A program made the translations under genes and the position numbers. From Syngnathus acus (Eukaryota; Chordata; Actinopteri; Syngnathiformes; Syngnathidae), in the NCBI RefSeq assembly GCF_901709675.1, contig NC_051100.1, positions 10,574,786-10,638,785 on the forward strand: 64,000 bases of DNA. The letters are read 5' to 3'. A model generated the notes under the pieces. It was not told where the DNA came from. It did not search any database and saw nothing but the letters and a program-made list of their open reading frames with translations. Below, one piece after another: positions 37,101-52,100 of this stretch (positions within the stretch are counted from its first letter, which is position 1; every line of letters starts with the position of its first letter).

Positions 37101-40100
37101 GTAAAAAAAACAACTCAGATTTACTAATACAAGAAGCCCCATTCTATTGTAACTCTGATTTTATTATTAGGAAATACGCAGTCATAATTTTGAAAATAAT
37201 CTTGAAGGCAGCAGCTAGGAGATCACACTTTACGGCAGGATAAACTGGTCAGACAGGTGTAAATGCAAAGAGGGGAGGACATTGCGGAGCACAGGGAAAA
37301 TATAATATAATGTACCTATTTATCATTCTTTAAATAATAATTAGTACCACGCAGGCAGGTTGTTTCTCTGCCTGATAAAATGGGAGTGAACTCGATGCCC
37401 TGCAAATATTGTCTCATTCTTCCATTACAGGTGATGTCAGACTTACTCTGGTAATTTCATAGTCTTGCAGTGAACCAATGTTAAATTGAAAACAAATACA
37501 CTTTTCTGTGAACGGTCAAATAAATAATGGTTGAAAAAACTTCAGAATTTAATAAAACTGTCAAATTTTGGTTACCGGTAAGGCAGTAAGGGTGTCTCAG
37601 GGTGTCAAACCCACCTAACACATACTGGTGCATAATCGACACATTGACCACAGAGGAAATTTGTAATTATTTATTGATTTATTTATTTATTTATTTATTA
37701 TCAAGCTGCACTGAAAACGTTTCTGTGCTATCGAGCACCTTGTTCACACTGTAACGCTTGAACTTGCAACTGGTTGGGGGATAAAATGATTGACAGTGCC
37801 CATCACCACCAACTATTGCAGTTGCCCTCATACATTTCGAGATGACTGATGTGTATGACTGATGTACTCTTTTAGGCTGAGCTGCTGATCGATCCGAGCT
37901 TGAATGGCACTGTGAGTGAGCCTTTGCTCCCATCGCCCGCAAGGAACACGCACACGCATACGAAAACATGCACACAAACATACACACGTAGACAAAAACA
38001 CACCTAACAAACAAATTAGAATGTAGGAAAAAAAGCACACAAAAAAATGACAAATCTTACACATCACAAATGCAGTAACAAATTTAGTGGACTCAATTTG
38101 ACTTTGTTCCCACTGTGCTTGCTTTGTTTTATTTAGAGATTAGATTGGTAAATTACTTAGTAATTGTTGCCTTCTTGTCTTCCTTGATGCAAAATTATCT
38201 GTTATGTCCTCGTGTGATTTGTGTTCTCTAACTATGTTGTTGACGCTTTGGCAAGTTCTGGTTGACCTCAACTCGATTTCTATTAACTTGACCTTTATTT
38301 AAAAGGGGCAGCTCAGCTTGAGCTTTAATAATAGCAAGAGTGAAAGTCCAGAGGTTGCCACAGACAGATCTCTGAGAGATCCTTCTGGTGAATTAATGTT
38401 TGGAGACTAAGCATGCCGCTTGGGAAGGAAATCTCACGTGGAAGCGCTTTTCTATCCAAATGAGAATGTCCACTGAAGTGCAAGATTTGTCCATGCACTT
38501 CACATTCTTCAGGACGCTGTCGGACAGAAAGGCTTGGGACCTTTATTAATGCATCAAATTTCTATCCAGTGTGGAAAATCTTTGCTGAATGGCTGATGTG
38601 GTAGCATCCACCACAAAGTGCATCACAGATTATAAAGCTTTTAAAGGATGCCAAAGTATCGTAGGGCGTCAGTTGATTACTTACAGCATCAAAGGTGACC
38701 AAATTCAAAGTGATTGCATGAATATGTGTCATTTCTTTTACTTCTACTATGCAATTGAAGAACTGACAACTGCTGTGTACGGGTGACACCAGGGGCTCTA
38801 TTTTGTGCCTAGTGCAAGCCTGGTGTGAGGTACAGTGTGAAGATATGCAGATGCAGGCTGAACTAAGTTATTTGTTATTTTTCCAGATCCGTGCAAGCCA
38901 ATGCACAAAGAAGGCGTTTTGAACTTCTGTTGGCATAAAAACACTTGTTTATGCCCACAACAGTTCCAAACTTATTAGAAATCAAAGCGGCTACTCTCAT
39001 TCCCGTTAAATGTCACGTGCCAGCAGCGTGCCGATAGTCCTTGACATGGTGAAAGAAGACACTGATTGCAGGTTGACGTGCATAGATTCCATTAATAAGC
39101 AACAGCCAGTAGACCGCCGCAAGGGGATGCTATAAAGTTGTCTACAGGGAAATTGCAGATCTGTTAAGTGGGCACTTGGAGACCGCCTTCCACTCAGATC
39201 CTACGTGCCGATGTGTGACGGGTACGAAAATCTGAATAGTTTAGTTTTCTGTCTACTAATATAGAACCCCAAGAGTGCAATCAAGAATGACGGGGGAGGG
39301 GGGCTGCCTGCTTTATTTCACTCGCAATTCTTGAAATCATTTTGTGGTGCACCGAAAGGTGTGAAAAGTGTTCCGAGTGCCAAATTCTGAAGTGCCACAA
39401 CTGCAGTGAAAGGTGTCAGCGCTGCTTCCTGTCACTCCCTCCCATTCTTCAAAAGTGCCATCTCCTGCTGATCAATTATTTTTGCCCTCATTTACCCCAG
39501 GGAGTTGTATTCATATTTTTGTGAAAGTTCTTCTGCTGTCTTCAGGTGAGCTGGGTTAAGTAGCTACTTTCAAGTTTCCAGTCTACCATCACAACTTGAT
39601 CTTTCAATCAAGCAAGCCTCTGGCGAGAGGCTCATAAATTAGCGTATAGTTCAGAAACTAATCTCCAAGAAGCGTGGCGATGATGATGACATACATTCTT
39701 GATCTGGACTTATATACGCAGAATTGAAAAACCAAAGTAATAAAAGTAACAATAGTAATTCAATTTATCTTAGATTAAACCACCAGGAAAGCCATTTTGT
39801 GGATTTTAATGCATTACTTTAAAATTACATATGCCAAAGGTTCAGTTGAGATATACACTTGGTTATTGTGTTAACAAAATATTATTTACGAAATGAAAAA
39901 GCTTATCAATCAGGGCACTACACAGTATTTACATTTTGCTGTTGCCACTTTTCATCAGATGTGTTTTATAGTCCGGAAATTACAGTAAATGACCACAATA
40001 ACCTCTGACAGATGAATCTCATCTTTTATTTCAACACACAACTGCAGTAGTGTCTCAAAATAGTAACAGGTTGTGAAATTAAATCCAAATTAAATTCCAT

Positions 40101-43100
40101 GGTTGTCACCAAATCTTCCACAATGCGGTAAGTACACGTGACGGTACGTGCTCAACATTGTGTGAATATTATTAGTTACAGTCATCTAAGCTCAGGCTCT
40201 AACACTCCTTCAATACTAATCAGCTGAACCACTAAAAAGATGAGAATCTACACTATTAATCATCCTAAAGGAAGGATTCTTGTGCTGCACAAATGCGTAT
40301 AAATTAAAATAAAGAAAGTGGTTCAGCTACATGGAAATAATCACCATTTATGTGGCTGCTATCAAGTTGGCAATAAATGAGAATGCATATAATGATACAG
40401 TAGGTACTTACGAACATGACCCTTTTGGGAATATGATCGGACTCAACCAGCGGATTCTTGTAGAGCCACAGCTCCTCCGGTTGGATGACTCGTTCGAAGG
40501 GCTCCAGGAATTCGGTAAACCTGTAGCAAAGATTAAACATTTTAATTGGAATATTGTGCATACTGTGTGCTCTCGTAATTTTGGTGTGACCGGGGTGGCT
40601 AAAAGGAGGTCTTGGCTTTGGAGTAATGACAACACTGATCACAGATCACCTTCATTAGAATGCCCTGCTGACTCCTCTCGCAGGACGGGGACAAATTAGC
40701 AAATTTTTAGGTGAACTAAATTCAAAACAAGTCACTAGTTTATTCTGTTCGACACTTGATGCATGATATACTTGTTGTAAGGTGTGGCCATCTTAAAATA
40801 TTCACAATGCTGAAGCTACAGAAAGGAATGATGAGAGCATAAATGCAGCAGCACAGAGTTTAGGCAAGAATATTTGTCACCGGTGAAATGAATGTGCAAC
40901 AGTGATGATTGTATTGACATTTTGTTTCCATGGATCTTGAATTTATTGTAGAGCTTGAAGAAATGTGACTTCCTTTAAAACCATTAATGTCCCACATAAA
41001 TCACATCCTGAAATGTCCAATAAGGACTGTTTTTCTCTTAACAATGTTTTTGTTACTCTTTGGTGAATGCATGTATTTGACGTTTTATTGGCTTTTTTTT
41101 TTTTTTAAAGTTATGCGATAAAATGTTATTGATTATTTTGATTGTGAAAAATGGCAACAATTTCTTCGGAGGATTGCAGAGGGAGCAGCATAAACGGGGA
41201 AGCACGGATCTACTTTTCCACAGGGGCTTTGTCCAACTTTTTTGAGGGGTATCCCATCCATTTTCTGAACTGCTTACCTTCACGAGGGTCGCGAGCCTAT
41301 CTCAGCTGACTTTGGTCAGTAGGCAGGTTACATCCTGAACCGGTTGCCAGTCATTCACACATAGACAAACTAGCCTTCACACTTAATGACAATTTAGAGT
41401 TTCCAATTAACCTACCATCCAGTTAGATGTATCAAAAAGCGTACAAATAGTAGTGCGGTATCTATTCTAGTAAACACAAGCCAAGTAATATGTTGTTGTT
41501 ATGTTGTTCCGTCACTCCATTAATGGCAGATAGTATGCTTCATTAATTATTTCTATTTTCAAAATTACACTCTCTACAGCACCGTTGTTCAGACGTTAGT
41601 GGGAGGGAATGCTGTTTAGGTGCAAGAATTAAAAACACAGATACGAAGCACAAAATACCCCCCCCCTCCCCACACACACCCTTCAGGTTATTAAATAGCA
41701 ACTTCAGCCCACCTGTCATTCTATAAGGCTTATCTCAAATTCACTAGGTAGCTTCTTAATGAGTTTGAGACCGGCTCCCCCGAGGCACCAAGATATAAAA
41801 TCTCCTCTTTGCTTGGCTTCATGTTTGAACACAGGAAATAACAGTAGAGTGCAAAGAAATGAGTAGACCAAAGGGGGAAAAAAAAAGAAATCACCAATCT
41901 TGATGTCTATCCATACAGAAGACAGAATTTAATCATTAAGAAGATGACGCTCCTCAGTTTTGATTGAAACTCTGCAGAAGTAAAACTGTTATTTTATTCT
42001 TTTCCAGAGTTCCTCCAAAGGGAGCACTCTATACTGGAAGTAGTAATGGGCCATGGCCATGGTCGATATATCCAGACATAAAAACGCATTATTATTTTTA
42101 ACATGTCTATCTTTATTTTGAGGCCTGTGTGGACGAATGGTAGGAGGGGTTATTTTTGACAATTCAAAGTGTTGTTTTATTTTTCGGTACGAAAACTACT
42201 ATAATTAAACTCTGAATGATTGATTGACAATGTCATGGCTCGGACTTGCATGGCTTCTTCTCGTATAGGCTCATTAATCTTCATTGATTAAAGACAACAT
42301 GACATTAGTAGCAGAATGGGAGCTTAAGATCAGGGGATGCTTTGAGAATAATTGTCAATTTTTGTCTATGTGAAGCCCTTTGAGACTGCTTGTGATTTAG
42401 GGCTATACAAATAAACTTGACTTGACTAGAATTAAGTGAGAAGTGGATGACAGAGACATTTCGTCTGCCAATTTAAAGAATGTTGGAAACAAACTGAGAG
42501 AGCCCTCATCAATAGCACAAATCACAATGCCAAATCAAAATAAATTCATCATGAAGCAAGCAAGCAGTGGAAGGTTTTTTATTGGCTAAGTCAATCTTGG
42601 GACGTTTAGGTTCTCAAGACTGAAGAAATCAAGCACCCAAACTAACTAAAGAATAATATAAGTGGTATACCTCTGGAAAAATGAGCCTCCACAAATATAG
42701 CAACACTTTGATTTTTCAGTACATAACTGTTGTGACCCTGATTTTTAAATATTTATATTTAATAACGTAAGCGTTCCAATAATTCTGTGGGCAAGTGTAG
42801 CTTTTGCATTTAATCTTATTAGTGCCAAACTAATTCTGTGGCCAATGAGTGTATCATTGTAGTGAGGTGTAAATATCTGCATTTATATATCTGTGGTTTG
42901 CAAGTCACATATTTCACCGCAGTAGACTGCTTGGTGAAGATGATTTTCATTCGTGCAAAATTAAATTGCGTTTTGAGCAGGTTATTATATCCAGTCTTCT
43001 TTCTAAGAATTTGTCCCCAATATCCTCTCACAAATCCATACTCGCCTCAGAGGATTTTCTTTGGCTGGAGATTCAATTTTAGATCATGACTCATTTTCTC

Positions 43101-46100
43101 TTCTCTAACTAGAAACTTTAAAATAAAGACTTGAATACACTTCACACGCACTTTAATGACTTTTTGCACCAATTTCATCCTTGCGTCTCATTATATGTGC
43201 TCATCCTTATTGGAAATTAACTCACCTAATTTACAGGCTGCCTCGAAAGCAGAAGGGTGTACATCATTTACAATATGGCAGAAGGTAAGCTTTGATCACA
43301 TTAATAAATATAATGATGGTGCTTTTAATTGGTAAAGCTTAGTCTGCCAGCCTGGTCATCTGAGAACTAACTTTAACTACACAGCGATAACAAGAAATAA
43401 AAAAATATATAGCAGCCTTGTAGAAAGTGACTGAAATGGTGAAATGTAGCCCAGCAACAAAGTGAAAAAAGATACTCTCTAATCAGTGCAACACTGATAC
43501 CTGACCGGGATCCTCACAAAGTTGAGAGATGGGCCCCCAAGATGGCCATAAACACCAACAGGTCTTAAATCATCTCTGCCTGCTGGTTACCTGGGGAGCA
43601 CTTTGTCCTGTTATATCTGCTTTTGTTTGCTCTGTGTACAACGGAAAGCCTAATGGCTTCTACAGGTTCCATTACATCATAGATCTTGTAGTTTGAAAGA
43701 AAGAACTGTGAAGTTGTTTTGGGAAGCTTAGATGCAAGCTTTTGTCAGCAAATTGAAGCGTTGAAGTGGAGTGGCCCTGAACTGTTACAATTCAGAAAGT
43801 GACAAATGATTTTACACAAAAGATGTCAACAAACAATAGACCTTAAACCAGTAAGCATCCACATTTAGCTGTTTTTCTTTTCTTTTCTCCGGGGTGTGTG
43901 TGTGTGTGTAGTCACAATATTTTTATAGCTAATAAAGGTTTTGGTGGAGTTCAGAACAGATTATTTCTATTTTTAGTGGCCAGCAGTATGGAATTATTTG
44001 TGCAGTATGGAATTATTTGTGTAGTATGGAATTATTTGTGAGATTCCAAATTGACAAATTCAATTTGACACTCCAAAATATGCAAAAGTATCAAAGAAGG
44101 AAGCTTAGCCAAAAAATGTATTTTCAAAACCAATTAGGTATAAAATATGTTGGTAATTTAATAGGGTGAGCACCTATCATGCACAACAGCCACCCTGGCC
44201 CTTACCCTGATCACAAGGTTTCTAGCCTGATTGACCATTATTATACACCATTAAAGTTGCTAGATATTGCCATGGCAACAACAGAAATGCATTCTCCTTA
44301 CCACAAGCTAGTGAACAAAAGTAATTTTGGAACTGAAATTGATGGGCGGGATTTATGCCGACATATATCCTATCTCATGCTGTACATCAGCATGAAATTT
44401 AATTGATTTCCATAACAGGCTGAATCAGTTCATCTGACCTTTTCACACCCAGAAACATTCCAGGATTTTCTGTTCATCTTCATTACAGCCCCGCAAATAG
44501 GTCAGTTTATCCTCATTATCTCATTTTCGATTCGGCTCAATCACAATACAGGAGGATTATGTCTCTCCATTCCTTCCAACAGCCGATGCACATTTGTTCA
44601 ATCTAACACATCAAGTTTATCAGAAATTTTTAGAGACATCTGCAAAAGTTAAAGGGATGGTTTACTGTGATGGCCCCGAAGTGCAAATCACAAACACAAA
44701 AATATGTTAAATCATTATTTTTCATGTACAACCTTTAGAAAGACAGACTTACAACCTCTCAATACAATGCATTAGAAGCTTTCGTGAGAATAGATTGCAT
44801 TTTATCTGAAAGCGAGCTGAGGCTCGAGCTCCTATTGAAATTCTGTCACCTCGTCTTAATTAACAGGTGGAACGAAACAAAGGCATTGCAATGAATGGCT
44901 CAAAAGTCACTTGAGAGGGCGTTAGATGTTTTGCAAACGTCTCACCCTTTGTACGTTCAATCTTGGTTACACTCTGTTGATATACTCACAATAATATGGT
45001 TACATGACTACCGCATGGTGGAAAATCTGTTTGGGAAGCAAATTAACTAAGCAGACCATCTGTTTCATCAGAATTGGAAATGACTTTCCTCGCTGGAACA
45101 GAGGTTGGCAAATATTTTTCACCTTTCTCTGCTTCCTGTCACTCTCTACTTAAAAATCCAGCCATTTCATCAGACTGCAGAGAGCTGTTGAGATGAGATT
45201 GAAGAGATTTCCAAGGTAATCGAATTAGAGATAACACTGGACCCAGAAGTGAACCTGGTTATCACTTCTTTTGGTTCATTTTGTCAGATTTCATGGCTGA
45301 ACAATCCCAATCATATAAATGCAGGTGCTCTGTCCCCTTCCAGGTCAATGCCGCAAATTGAAAATGTTATTTTCTCAGAGCCCTGACAATTATTACATCA
45401 ACCCACATCTCCCATCCAACTGTTTTCTTAGATGAAATGTGTGTAAATGTTGATGACAAAATTAGTTTTACAACTTAATACACCGTATTTTCCGCACTAT
45501 AAAGCGCACCGGATTATAAGGCGCACCTTCAATGAATGGCCCATTTTAAAACTTTGTCCATATATAAGGCGCACCGGATTATAAGGCGCACCTTCAATGA
45601 ATGGCCTATTTTAAAACTTTGTCCATATATAAGATATGTACATTTGGCCCGCAGGCCGGACTTTGGACACGCCTGCTGTAGTGGCTTAACATTGGTCCAT
45701 ATATAAGGCGCACTGTCGACTTTTGAGAAAATTGGAGGTTTTTAGGTGCGCCTTATCGTGCGGAAAATACGGTAGGCTTGTGATTGTCATCATCAAAAGT
45801 GCAACATTGACTGTACGTATATGGAATACCATGTGCCAAACTTACAAAACTATTTCATGCGACTTGAAAAAGCTAGACGGTACAGTGCGTTCTTTTGTAC
45901 AGACAAGTAACCAACCATAAACTACATGAGCCAAAATCTAATCAAAATAAATCAAAATCTCAAATCTAGTAATTTCTGGATGTAAGTGTGTTTTTAAAAA
46001 TGTCCAAGAATAATTCATCTGTATTCAGAGATACTTCATATAGTGTATGTTCCCCAAGCTTAATGAGGCAAACTGGCATTACATCATCCAACAAAAATAG

Positions 46101-49100
46101 TTTTTCGTGACTTTTGGCTCATCCCACCAAGGGAACACGACATTATTAAATAGCGCCTCCGCGTCCCTAGCCTGGGAATGAAACTGATATGTGAGTGACA
46201 CACAGCAAGCTGACATTTATCAATTCTGTCATGCTCATTGTTCATTCTGGCACACCGACAGCAACACGAAAGAAATTCTGGAGGTGTCCTTTTTATTCAA
46301 TCAGGATTGGATCGCCCAAATCCCAGATCGTGCATTGAAAATGACAGCTTCAGAAGCAAAACATGTTTTTTTCTCTCCCACATTCACACAGCACATATTC
46401 TGCCTGACTCTGCATTTGCTATGTTTACTAAATGTTACTCTTTACTCGAAAATGAGCTTCAGATATTTCTTCAATATGAGTACACTCCAAGTATGGCATG
46501 AATGTCAATCATGATCTCTTTAATCACTTTAATTCTGGATTATTTTAGTGGGCTATATAGACTACAGTTGCTAGCTTCAGCTGTTATTCTTTTTCTTATG
46601 TTTGTATCAAGCCAAAAATGATCCCGGTTTTTAATAATTGTGTTGCGTAACAGCTGTTGTCGCATCCTGAGACCATCTGTTTTTCCACCGGGTTGCTGAT
46701 CTTTTCACAAGAAGTGTCTAAATTGTGCTTTCCTTAGTATGACAGTATGTCTGCGACAATGTCATGCTAAGGTTCCCTAGAATACCTGATAGGCTGGATA
46801 ACTTGCAAGGTAGCTTTTTGCATCTTTATCATCCATAAACCGCTATCAAACATGTACTATAACCTAAGTAAAAAAAAGAAAATCACATCACTATGGCTCC
46901 AGTGATGTCCCCAATAAATGTTGATGTCATAAACATATTGTAAAGGATAAGAATGGAATCTTAGCAGGGGAAAATGTGCACCGTCACTACTCAATGTTGT
47001 AAATAAAAATAAATAAATCTTGATTTTACAGAATATTTTTTTGACTGGCCAGCATAGTATGACATATATACAACTTAAATTACATACTATAAAAGGCTGA
47101 ACTTGTGATGCAAGCAAAAGAATTAATGAAAGTTTACACGGCTCCCTTATTTGACCACACATTTGTTTTAGTAGTTCCTGAGTTTAAGGAGACACAGCAT
47201 TGAATGACTTTCTCCAGTAAAAGATATTGTAAAGTACAACTATCCATACATTAATAATGTCGCTGTGATGTTTTTAAAGGTCAATGATTTGAATCACAGG
47301 TGTCAAACTCAAGACCCGGGGGCCAGATACGGGTCGCCACATCATTTTATGTGGCCCGCAAAGACAAATTGTGCATCAAATTTGTGTGTCATTACTAGAA
47401 TTGCAAATTGTCTTCACTTTTAATAATAACAATTTTAAAATATTTGACCAGTTTTTACTTGTATGATTTGAAAACGAGTTATTTGTCAGTTTGTTTTGTA
47501 GCTTTTACTGTATATAATATGAGGTGCTCATACATTTATTTGGGTTGACAGTCATAATGGTCTTCCGAAAGAAGCTATGACTACAATGCGGCCCGCGAAA
47601 AAAATGAGTTTGACACCCCTGATTTAAACGTTCATCATTAGGGTCTAAAGTGGGCCAAAGGACTTTGACATTCCCATTTCCATGACATAAGGAATGTGAT
47701 CAGACACATATTGTATGAAGGTTCAGAGGCAAGAAATTGGTTTCCACAGGGATTTGGACTTGCTTGTTATAGAGAGAGAAACCTGTGAGTCAAGATAATA
47801 CATAATTGGAGGGTGCCTCTTTCCGCGCCCCCACAGATAAGAGTATAGAGCAAGGTGATGGATACGAGACGAAGACAAGAATGACACCGATTTAATGGAA
47901 AAAAAAATTGGTATCTATGTGTCTGTATATCCATATAGGAGGCAAAAGTAGAGGGAGAGAATAAGAATGATTTTTTTTATGTTGATGTGAGGAGGCTGAC
48001 TACCTTGACAGGAAATGTGTCACCTCCAAGATCTTCACGATGCCCTTCTCAAATATCGACCGGTTGTACCTTGGTTTCAGCCGGCACATTTCAGCACACA
48101 GTACGTTTCTGTCTCTTCTGTCAGTTTGATTATTTTGTTTCAGTGGGGTCCTGCATGATCGAAATTCATTATAAGAGGTTATGCAAGTGTACAGGACTTG
48201 GTAAATGTACATTTCTACTTATGACTCACACATCCATCGTTACCTTGTTGAGTTACTTCCCCTTACATTCATATATTCAATGCAGAGGGTATATTACAAA
48301 GCAGGCGCTCAGTGCGTGTTCCTCAAGGACGTCTCCCTGGAGGATTACGAAACGAGTAGGCATCTTTCAAGTATGTCGCTACGAACATGAATGTCTTTAT
48401 AGTTCGGATGAGAAGAGGGCATATGTAATTATATGGGGGGGATGTTCTGTAAGTACAACTGGATTCGTCATATATTTGACCAAGATTAACGTGTCAATGC
48501 TAATGTGTTTTTTCACAAAGCCATGAATACTTAAAAATGTCCTGTTTTACTGACAATAATTTTACTGGGGTAAAAGAAGATGCACAAGAAATATCCAAAG
48601 GCAGATTGTTTTGCAAGTGATCCAACTCTAGGAAAAGAGCCATAAAATTAAACCAATTGTGCAATTGTACTTTCTCTCTTTCTCTACTTCTTCTTTTAAC
48701 AGTTCTCATAAAAAGAGAATGAATAATTTAGTATGTAAATACCAGGGGCATCTCAAATCATGCAAGAACATTATTAAATCTACACTCACCAATTATGATC
48801 CAGCTTTATGATCCAATGAAAGAGCTGTATCAATAATTTTAGTTAACCTTTGCTTGACAAAATTAGAGCGGTATAAATTTTCAATAGGCTGTGACTATCA
48901 CTACTTTGAGCGTAGGAGTGGAGGCAAGACAGCTTTATTTATACATTATAGTGCAATTTATACGCACGATAACTCAGTGTTTCACATTGCTACAAAACAA
49001 TATCTAAAAGCAAATCTATTTTTCAAAGAATCTAAAACATTTAAATAACAGAAGCATTTAATACAAAAGCAAACTAGAGAAAGAAAAAGTAGATGACTAA

Positions 49101-52100
49101 AATTAATAAAAGAACAGAAACATGATTTGGGAAAAAAATCATTATGCTTTAAAAGACATCAATCATAGATACACAAAGTGTAGGTTTGAAAAGTATTTAC
49201 ACTTCGGGCTAACTGTTGGAAGCTTATTATTATTTGTGTGCAGCATAACAGCTAAATGCCAATGCACCATGTTTGCTTTGAACTGTGAGCGCTACTAATT
49301 GACCCCAGTCTGCGGACGATAGAACTCTACTTATTCATGAGCATTTTTTTTTCTCATGTATTTATGTCCAGGGGCAAAGCACCACATTCAAATTTCAGAA
49401 GAGAAATTTGAATTGGGACAATTAAGAGACTACTCAAATTTTCTGTTGGTTCCACCCACTTGTTTTTCCCTATGACAAACACCATTGAGAAGTTAAAAAT
49501 TGCGACATAATTAAAACTGTAATTGGTGTCACAATCTACGTTGTATTTCTTGTCCGTGGTATTCTCCAGGCTGAACTAATTAAATTGGTTATCTAACAGT
49601 ATCATAAATCCAATAGGTGTTTTACACAAGGATCAATAAGTGAACCCACCTGGGGGTCTCGTCTGCAGGAAGATTATTTTCCGCTGTCAATTTATGTTTG
49701 TGGCCGTCTCATATGTTTTGTTTACACCAAACTAATGAGTACTACAGATTGGATGACCTCAAATTCAGGGTCTCAGATTTCAGAATAACAAGACAATAAA
49801 ATAATATAAGTAGCAGTGTAATTTGCACGTGAAAGCGACATGGGGAAAAATGCATCACTCGGTCTCTTGAATAATAATATAGATTAGAAATTTTTAGAGA
49901 ACTGAAGCTATGTCATGTCTATGCAAATGTCTTGTCTTTGACTTGTTGCTCATCTATTGCTGTAATCGCAGATAAGTAAGACGTAAGTTTTGCTCTGACA
50001 ATGTTCAAATCACCCGGACATTAACATTACCGTATTTTCCGGACTATAAGGCGCACCGGACTATAAGGCGCACCTTCAATGAATGGCCCATTTTTAAACT
50101 TTGTACATATATAAGGCGCACCGGACTATAATGCGCACCATTCATGCAATCACAATACAATAACTTGAAATAGTGAAAACAATAACAATATATCAATAAT
50201 GTTAATAATGTTTTATTGTTGTTATTGTTATATGAATAAGAAGGGTGATATTGGTGTTTGTGACTGCAGTAGACAGGCCAGGTTGCATCATGTCAGATTT
50301 TTAATCCGAATCAAATCATTCTCCATTTTATCTTTTTTTTCAACTTCAGACGCAACAAATTACTTTATAATCACAAAATAATGATCCATAGTCTTTTTGA
50401 TTCATGATTCATAGTCTTCAGCGGGCCACTTATGATTGATTTTATGACACAATGCTTCGGGCCAGTTTAAATTTAGTATTTGGTCCATATATAAGGCGCA
50501 CTGTCGGCTTTTGAGAAAATTTGCGGTTTTTAGGTGCGCCTTATAGTCCGGAAAATACGGTATATGAGCAATATAATGTAAGTGACAAAGGTCTGGCTTC
50601 ATCTTTGTAATCTTTGCAATAAGAGGCAATAGATTCGTTGTTGTTAGCTTTAGCAAAGATGGATCGATTCTATTTTAACGTGAACACCAGTCCTCAAAAC
50701 AGTAGCTCCCTTCTTCAGACAATTGCTCTATGTAGTAGCTTTTAGATTGCACCGACTTGAGACCCCTTTTTTTTCTGCTGTCATTTCCCAAGTCTCAATC
50801 TATATAATATAAAATCCATTAGATCGCCCAAACTACTTCTATTTTATCCGTGCCATTTCTTTTCTCTCTGTGCCCTCCCGTGTCCTTAAATTTAAGTATT
50901 TATTAGAAGCCACATCTGTAAGTACGCTTCTCTCTTTTTCATTATTAGACTATCAATCTTGAAGTGAAAGACACAGCTACTTTAAACAACATATATAAAC
51001 TCTTGGGGTTTTTTTTCCTGCAGATTGCTAGTAAAGTAAATCCCAGCTGTCTGCATTAGGTATTTACACAGATTTTTCGGATAGGAGAGTGATCGCCATT
51101 TGGGTGGAATGACTTTATGTTGCTCTAAAGAGGTTTCTGACTTCTGGGGTGCTTTGCAAAATGTAACGACTGCACCGCATTTACCGTTTGGTAGAACAGG
51201 GTCAAACAGGCATCACGCATGGTCAGACCATTGCCTGAAGCCAGGAGCTGAAGCAAGGACAAATAAAATGAAATATTCCCCGACCAGAAAATTCTTTCTG
51301 ACAAAACTGGAATGTGAATAATGTGTTACAAAACAATGCTATCGGACTGCAGATGTCCAGAGCCGGGAAGAGAATAATACCCCTGGAGATGAACATTTAA
51401 GTATGTCCACAAAACAGCCATTTCTTAAAACAACTCACCAATTAACTAGTGAATTTTCCTTTTTCTGGTGGTGTCAAGGACATAGTATGTATGTTAATAT
51501 AAGGTCAGGACAAAATTAAAAAAACATTGAATTGTGCGGAACGTATTTTCCAGACTATAAGGCGCACCTAAAAACCTAACATTTTCTCAAAAGCCGACAG
51601 TGCGCCTTATATATGGACCAAATTCCTACATTTAAACTGGCCCGAAGCATTGTGTCATGAAATCAATCATAAGTGGCCCGCTGAAGACTATGAGTTATGA
51701 ATAAAAAAAACTATGGATAATTATTTTGTGATTATAAAGTAATTTGTTGCGTCTGAAGTTGAAATAAAAAAGATAAAATGGAGAATGATTTGATTTGGAT
51801 TAAAAATCTGAAATGATGCGTTAATGGTGCGCCTTATAGTCCGGTGCACCTTATATAAGGACAAAGTTTTAAAATGGGCCATTCATTGAAGGTGCGCCTT
51901 ATAGTCCGGTGCGCCTTATAGTCCGGAAAATACGGTAGTTGTCATCTTGTGGCATCTATATGCAATCACAAACAAAATGTCCAGATGCGTCTAACAGCAG
52001 AAAGGAGAAAAGAATGAATGTGTCTCTCCAGAAAGTAAATGGTACAACCCATCCTTCAGAAAGCCTCGAATAAATCAACCAGAGCAAAGTATTTAACTTC

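Noticed and set aside
39342-39524. Cysteine-rich small ORF, zinc-finger-like look
   Set aside because: Cys spacing fits no finger class, no splice or start context, AT-rich third positions; chance.
40331-40699. 122-residue plus-strand ORF
   Set aside because: Antisense shadow of plpp4 exon 2.
46191-46514. 107-residue ORF in plpp4 intron 1
   Set aside because: No family resemblance and an overlapping second frame is also open; a low-complexity non-coding interpretation is simpler.
47987-48526. 179-residue continuous plus-strand ORF
   Set aside because: It crosses the pyrimidine tract and splice-like sites of the island in a frame with poor codon bias; the split models are no worse. Only the island is reported.
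9497-51937. Regularly repeated motifs that might suggest a CRISPR-like array
   Set aside because: Copies are dispersed, inverted and of transposon structure in a vertebrate genome; not a CRISPR.
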